The notes beneath the pieces are model-generated. The model was not told the DNA's origin. It saw only the letters and a program-made list of their open reading frames with translations, and did not search any database. A program made the translations under genes and the position numbers. 64,000 bases of DNA from Cyclospora cayetanensis (Eukaryota; Apicomplexa; Conoidasida; Eucoccidiorida; Eimeriidae), in assembly GCF_002999335.1 (NCBI RefSeq), contig NW_020312766.1:62001-126000 (forward strand). The letters are read 5' to 3'. This document shows, piece after piece, positions 59,854 to 64,000 of the stretch; the first letter of the stretch is position 1; each line of letters begins with the position of its first letter.

Positions 59854-61129
59854 GCACTCCGAAGTGCTGGTTTGTGCACAAGCTCATGAGCGAGGCTTTT
59901 CGGATCGTGAAAATAGTTACATCACAATGGAGCAGTCCTCAGTCCTCCTGTTGCATGGGATGCGTCTCGCGGCAGAAGACTGAGATAAAGGCAGGTCGTA
60001 ATCTGTGCACCTGCAGAGAATACCTCACGAACTAGCCACAACGACTATTAGTTTGAAACATCTAACGACTTGAAACTGTGCCCTTGCTTCTGAACTAAAA
60101 GCTTGATGGCAAATACACTGAGGACGCTTGCGCTTTCATAGTGTTAAGTGAGGCAAGTGCACACTAGGCAAACGAAGCTACAGTATTAATTGTTCGCTTT
60201 ACACCAAGCATATTTAGTCACACCCCAATTGATCCTTAGCATCCTCCTGCCTCTCGGTATGTGCTGTAGACCACATGCTTTACTACTCCTGCAAAGATCC
60301 ATCATTAATGCTGCAGAGCGTCAACCTGGCAATCGGTGTAGTGTATTTACCATAAAAGCTGATTTGGTATCTTGCACCTTTCTATGCGGTCTTGTTGCGG
60401 CACAAAATTCAAGGTACATGAGCACTAGCACCACTCGGAAGCTGCTAGTTGATGAGGCAAATTGGATGATCATCTACATCTGCATTTCGAGGTGCTGCTG
60501 CTGAAACAGGGTCAAGCTATTGACACAGTTTTGGGTTGATTTGTGGTAGATGCTCATGCTGGCCCTCTAGGAAAGCCCAGAAAGGCAAAGGGCGTAGAAG
60601 ACACTAAGAAAGATTTCTTGCATCTACTGCTCACAACCAAATATGGCTTAAATTACATGTAGGCAAAATGGTAGTAAAGCTCTAAAAGGGCACTGGTGCC
60701 TGAAGATCCGCTAAGTGGGTAAACAAGCGGCAATTTTGTGCGGTGATATATTTTCTAAAGGTTCCTTGAGATAGATATTCCATAAATTACCCCTTATGTT
60801 AATTCGGCGGGCACATTAGCTGTAGGACGGTTGTGTCGTGCATCGGTCAGAAGTGCCATTAACCACTCACTGGAAGCCGAATATGTCAGTGTTCTTGGCG
60901 TAGCAAGTGCAACCTGTCTTTTTGAGTATCATGGCATCAGGGCAGGGCGGCAGACTGAGGATGATGAATTTTTGTCGGGCAAATAGAAAAGTAAGCACAT
61001 TCGCCAAAATTTTAAAAGGGCATTGGTGACTGGCAGAGAACGCACTCCATGTCGGCATTTCGGGTGTCCTCAAGAATTCTGGAGCTGCCTGCGTAAACGT
61101 TTTGTTCTGCAAATCGACCACTGATATGG
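59854..61129. other. Gene-poor DNA, possibly further retroelement debris
   Basis: No supported gene. The plus frame 59829-60035 has a CMGCVSRQK stretch that recalls the CxxC of an integrase zinc-binding domain, but it is too short to annotate. The other frames look random. Confidence 0.35.
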
Positions 61130-61275
61130 GCGATGAGGTACGCTAAAGCTAGGCAAGAGATGTTGGTTTATTATGTGGTGGTCACGTTGTTCTACGTGAA
61201 GCACGGATTTTCGCCTATGGGCTTTGGCGACATCAGTGTCCTGCATGGATATTCACCACAAATCCAAGTGTGGTT
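61130..61275 (+). mobile_element. Second RNase H-like retroelement relic
   Basis: QEMLVYYVVVTLFYVKHGFS (61154-61213) fits the RNase H pattern E-x-L-AxV-x3-(W/F)RxYLxG of gypsy-type elements. About 40 bases later FTTNPSVVV (from 61252, another frame) parallels FTTNPSDVV in the relic near 59340. At DNA level the two sites share ACAAATCCAAGTG. It has a frameshift and stops, so it is dead. Confidence 0.45.
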
Positions 61276-62124
61276 GTGCATTCTAAGTGATATGTAGATG
61301 AAAAATGCGTAAGCCTGCAATTGCTGAGACACTCGAGCTCATGGGTTTCGCAGAGAATACCGAAAAAGTGCTACCGTTCATGCTTGACCTTGTAGCGCTT
61401 TAGTCAACCAACTCCACACAGGGTCGCTTGCGCATCCCGTAATCCTGCACTGGCAACTTCTTTGTTCACAATAGACAACACCGCCTTGCTGCTTCGCTTG
61501 AGCACAAAATCAGGCAAAAATCGTATGCGATATCGAGTAAGCACTGCGAAGAGATTAATAGTACTGAATGTGTTAATTGATGGTCTGGGAACAGGATACA
61601 GTGAAGTAAGCGAGTATGTGATGTGTCTGCCGCCCCTAGTGCAACATCTGTTGAAACCCTACCTCCCCGCAATTGAATGTAAACCCCAAACCATATACGA
61701 TTGTTTTCAGAATTACTTATGCACTAAAGCGAAAACGCGTCTTCAGGAGATTCGTGTGCGAACAAAGCGAGGACGATTGCTCGCGCCTTGGAATTTGTAC
61801 ACTTTGTTGTCTCCTGGCTTTTCTATGGCCCCCCCGCCACGACGGAGAACAGCAACATAGATAATTCTGATTACGTAGTAAACAGTAGCTGCTACAGCAA
61901 GACAAATAGCTGCAGGATAAAAATTTAGCTGATGCACAAACAGCTAAAACACCCGAATGTACGGGTTTGCTGTCACCTGCAACAGATTACATTTATGGTT
62001 TCTGGGGAGCAGTGCTCCCACCCCTGACACTTCTTTGCTTAGTATGGTGGCTTTCGTCAGCCGCAGGAAATAAGTGTTCTCTTGGAACTCTCGCCTGACC
62101 CTGCAAAAATTCGCTTCCTAGGTG
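61276..62124. other. Intergenic DNA downstream of deoxyhypusine synthase
   Basis: About 0.85 kb with no supported gene. The overlapping frames 61462-61860 (+) and 61937-61717 (-) lack motifs. The 3' UTR of the minus-strand deoxyhypusine synthase gene should lie at the right end. Confidence 0.45.
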
Positions 62125-63642
62125 TCACTGCTGTTCCTGCAGCTGCGCTTGCTGCTGTTGCTTCTGGAAGTGTCTCCTGGCAAAGGTGGCAGCAACAAGC
62201 AATGGGAAGGTCAGTGTTGCGTCTGCAGTGACCTTCACATGATTTCCATTGACTTTAATCTTGCCCCAGCTAACAGCCTCATCAGGTCTGGCCCCAGAAT
62301 CACTGCCGTCAAAGTCGGATGCTGAATTTAGATAGACAGCGAACTCTGCGCCGTTCTTCATTAAATGTGCGTTACATGTGTGATGCTTGGGCAACCCCCC
62401 GCCAAGGATGAGAAGGCCACTGCACCGGCTCCCAGCAGCTAAGTCGTTAGCCCTTCGCACATCTTTTGCAACATCAACCACTAAACCGGGGTTGCGGTAC
62501 GTGTGGAAGAAAATATTGTCTCCGAGACTCCCGTCGGTGAGCCCTGGGCAAAAGACAGGGATGTCATTTTTCCAGCACCAGTACAAGAAGCTCTCTTCAT
62601 GTCTCGGATGCGTCTCTATAGCTTCCCCTAAGTATCTAGTAATATCAGAGGGAGTTAAAACCACTTCACTCAGATTCACAGGCTCCTTCTGCAGCTGTGC
62701 CCTCTCCATGGCTCGCGCGAGCCGCTCCTGCTGTCGCTGCAGCAGCCTGTCCAGGTGTGGCTGTAACCAATCCTCGAATTTGCAATAATTCTCATTTGGA
62801 ACTATCAAATTGCCAATGCGATTCCAGCCCTTCCTCCTGAGCACGCTACCCTTTAGGGCGAAGTCTCCGACTACTGTGGGGCCTAGACACTTGATGATAT
62901 CCTCTTCTACTCCACCGGCAGATGTAACGGCCGCCACAATCATCTTGTGCTTCGCAAGGAATACGAACGCCTCACGCAGCCCAGAGCTAATCATGTTGGA
63001 TGTGAAACTAAGCCATATGGAACACCGGTCCTGCTTCTTCGGCCGAAGCACCAGCTGCTGCTCGCTCTGCTGTTGATTGCCATGCTGCTCTGATGGCATA
63101 TCCTCTTCCTCTTCACTGCTGTAGGAGTCTTCACTGCTGCAGGAGTCTTCACTGCCTCCGCTGCCATCGATCTCAGTAGGGAGCCCGTGTTCCCTCAAGA
63201 TTTCCCTCACTTGCTTCCTCCTGTCCTTCTCTGCTTTTCTCGATTCCTTCTGCCTCCTTCGCTCCTCTTTTGTAGGCGGCTGCCAGTCCAGCATAGCATT
63301 TACCACTTCAATTGCACGTCCTAAATGCGTCGCCTGGAAACCTGTAGTTAACAAACTAGTCGCCAGCCCCTCTAGGGACGGAGTGGCAGACCACGTTACC
63401 CCCTTTACATGCAGCGTGTCCACCGGTAGAGGGACTGAAGGCTGCAGAACAGCCGCAGTTGCTGCTGCGGGAAAGCTCGATGGCGTAGTGTACGTTTTCC
63501 CATAGACTGTCTGAGGGTCCTCCGAAACATCGTGGCTTGTGGCCGTTCTCGCACTCTCATTCGCCCCTGAATGGAGAGGAAGCGCGGCGGAAGAGAAGCC
63601 TTCCTCACCAATAGCATCTGAAGACTTTTGCCCTTGTGACAT
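62125..63642 (-). CDS. DHS: Deoxyhypusine synthase (505 residues, single exon)
   Basis: NAD-dependent enzyme that moves the aminobutyl group of spermidine onto one lysine of eIF5A, the first step of hypusine formation in the cytosol. The start is the ATG at 63642 (MSQGQKSSD); the frame extends slightly upstream but has no earlier ATG before a stop. Conserved blocks: GFQATHLGRAIEVVNAML, SNMISSGLREAFVFLAKHKM, TSAGGVEEDIIKCL, DFALKGSVLRRKGWNRIGNL, WCWKNDIPVFCPGLTDGSLG, GLLILGGGLPKHHTCNAHLM and the active-site run FDGSDSGARPDEAVSWGKI, which contains the lysine that carries the enzyme intermediate. The family is usually about 370 residues; the excess is an N-terminal extension of about 80 residues and a charged insert (EERRRQKESRKAEKDRRKQV, then Ser/Glu-rich, then Gln-rich) before SNMISSG. 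No intron is needed, unlike nearly all neighbours. Confidence 0.96.
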   Translation of the reverse strand: MSQGQKSSDAIGEEGFSSAALPLHSGANESARTATSHDVSEDPQTVYGKTYTTPSSFPAAATAAVLQPSVPLPVDTLHVKGVTWSATPSLEGLATSLLTTGFQATHLGRAIEVVNAMLDWQPPTKEERRRQKESRKAEKDRRKQVREILREHGLPTEIDGSGGSEDSCSSEDSYSSEEEEDMPSEQHGNQQQSEQQLVLRPKKQDRCSIWLSFTSNMISSGLREAFVFLAKHKMIVAAVTSAGGVEEDIIKCLGPTVVGDFALKGSVLRRKGWNRIGNLIVPNENYCKFEDWLQPHLDRLLQRQQERLARAMERAQLQKEPVNLSEVVLTPSDITRYLGEAIETHPRHEESFLYWCWKNDIPVFCPGLTDGSLGDNIFFHTYRNPGLVVDVAKDVRRANDLAAGSRCSGLLILGGGLPKHHTCNAHLMKNGAEFAVYLNSASDFDGSDSGARPDEAVSWGKIKVNGNHVKVTADATLTFPLLVAATFARRHFQKQQQQAQLQEQQ

Positions 63643-64000
63643 CTTGACTGTGGGGGCAGGAGGGACCGTTCCAACTGAGCGCAGAACTATCCCAGCTATT
63701 GACACAAGCGGGGGTCAAACGCCCCCAAAATAGCGGGCATTTAAGAAACAGAAAAAAACAGGTACCACATCTGTGAGCGAAAATATCGTAGATCTTCCCG
63801 GGTGGAGCGTAGCGCATGCGCATGTTGGAGCTGGCCCCAGAAGCAACAGACAGTCGTACGAGCAGTAGCCGTTGTGGCCCATCCTTAACCCCCATGCTGT
63901 ATTTCAACGATCCACGGAATATATGGGTTTCATCATTGAAAAGCTGATACCTTCGTACACTGGTGAAAATAACACAGATCCTTATCCACTGAGGCTTCAA
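63643..64000. other. Upstream region of deoxyhypusine synthase; possible exon of another minus-strand gene
   Basis: It should contain the promoter and 5' UTR of the deoxyhypusine synthase gene. A minus-strand frame is open from the window edge to 63605 and overlaps the synthase start in a different frame. Part of it (about 63960-63780) has a protein-like composition, so it could be an exon of a neighbouring gene, but nothing identifies it. Confidence 0.25.

Overview
The window reads as nuclear DNA of a coccidian apicomplexan, most likely Eimeria or a close relative such as Cyclospora. Three things point there: intron-rich genes with short introns on both strands, very frequent CAG/GCA/AGC-type triplets that write Gln, Ala, Ser and Leu runs inside otherwise conserved proteins, and abundant microsatellites in introns. 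There is no operon structure, no bacterial signal and no CRISPR. All gene models were assembled by eye from reading frames, splice-site phase and recalled family motifs; no search was run. Species and chromosome cannot be told.

Layout. 1-609 (+) is the 3' end of an unidentified Ala/Ser-rich protein. 2971-7580 (+) is a DHHC palmitoyltransferase of the ZDHHC3/7 type. 10536-13310 (+) is a ten-exon 14-3-3 protein. 13707-18294 (-) is the mu subunit of adaptor complex AP-3, convergent with 14-3-3. 19519-23003 (+) is the proteasome ATPase RPT3, divergent from AP-3 mu across 1.2 kb. 27115-27618 (+) is a small secreted acidic protein, isolated in a gene-poor stretch. 29341 to about 32472 (+) is an unidentified multi-exon protein with a possible mitochondrial leader. 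34983-37483 (+) is an HBS1-type translational GTPase. 38378-44004 (+) is an inositol-polyphosphate-kinase-like gene with large inserts. 44390-55352 (-) is a giant (about 3150 residue) Nup205/Nup188-like nucleoporin. 62125-63642 (-) is an intronless deoxyhypusine synthase.

The genes are housekeeping genes for membrane traffic and protein lipidation (DHHC, AP-3 mu), signalling (14-3-3, IPK-like), protein turnover (RPT3), translation and ribosome rescue (HBS1, deoxyhypusine synthase acting on eIF5A) and nuclear transport (nucleoporin). They share no obvious pathway and are simply chromosomal neighbours. Gene-poor gaps lie at 7.6-10.5, 23.0-27.1, 32.5-35.0 and 55.4-62.1 kb.

Most interesting: (1) in the 55.4-62.1 kb gap, a decayed Ty3/gypsy-type pol can be read through shifting frames at about 58.5-59.4 kb, with further integrase-like and RNase H-like pieces nearby; (2) at least four introns in three genes are best explained by GC-AG splicing, and the AP-3 mu gene uses three GTTCG donors; (3) the IPK-like protein appears to have lost the catalytic D-x-K-x-G motif; (4) RPT3 ends FYSV, so the usual C-terminal HbYX motif is displaced by one residue.
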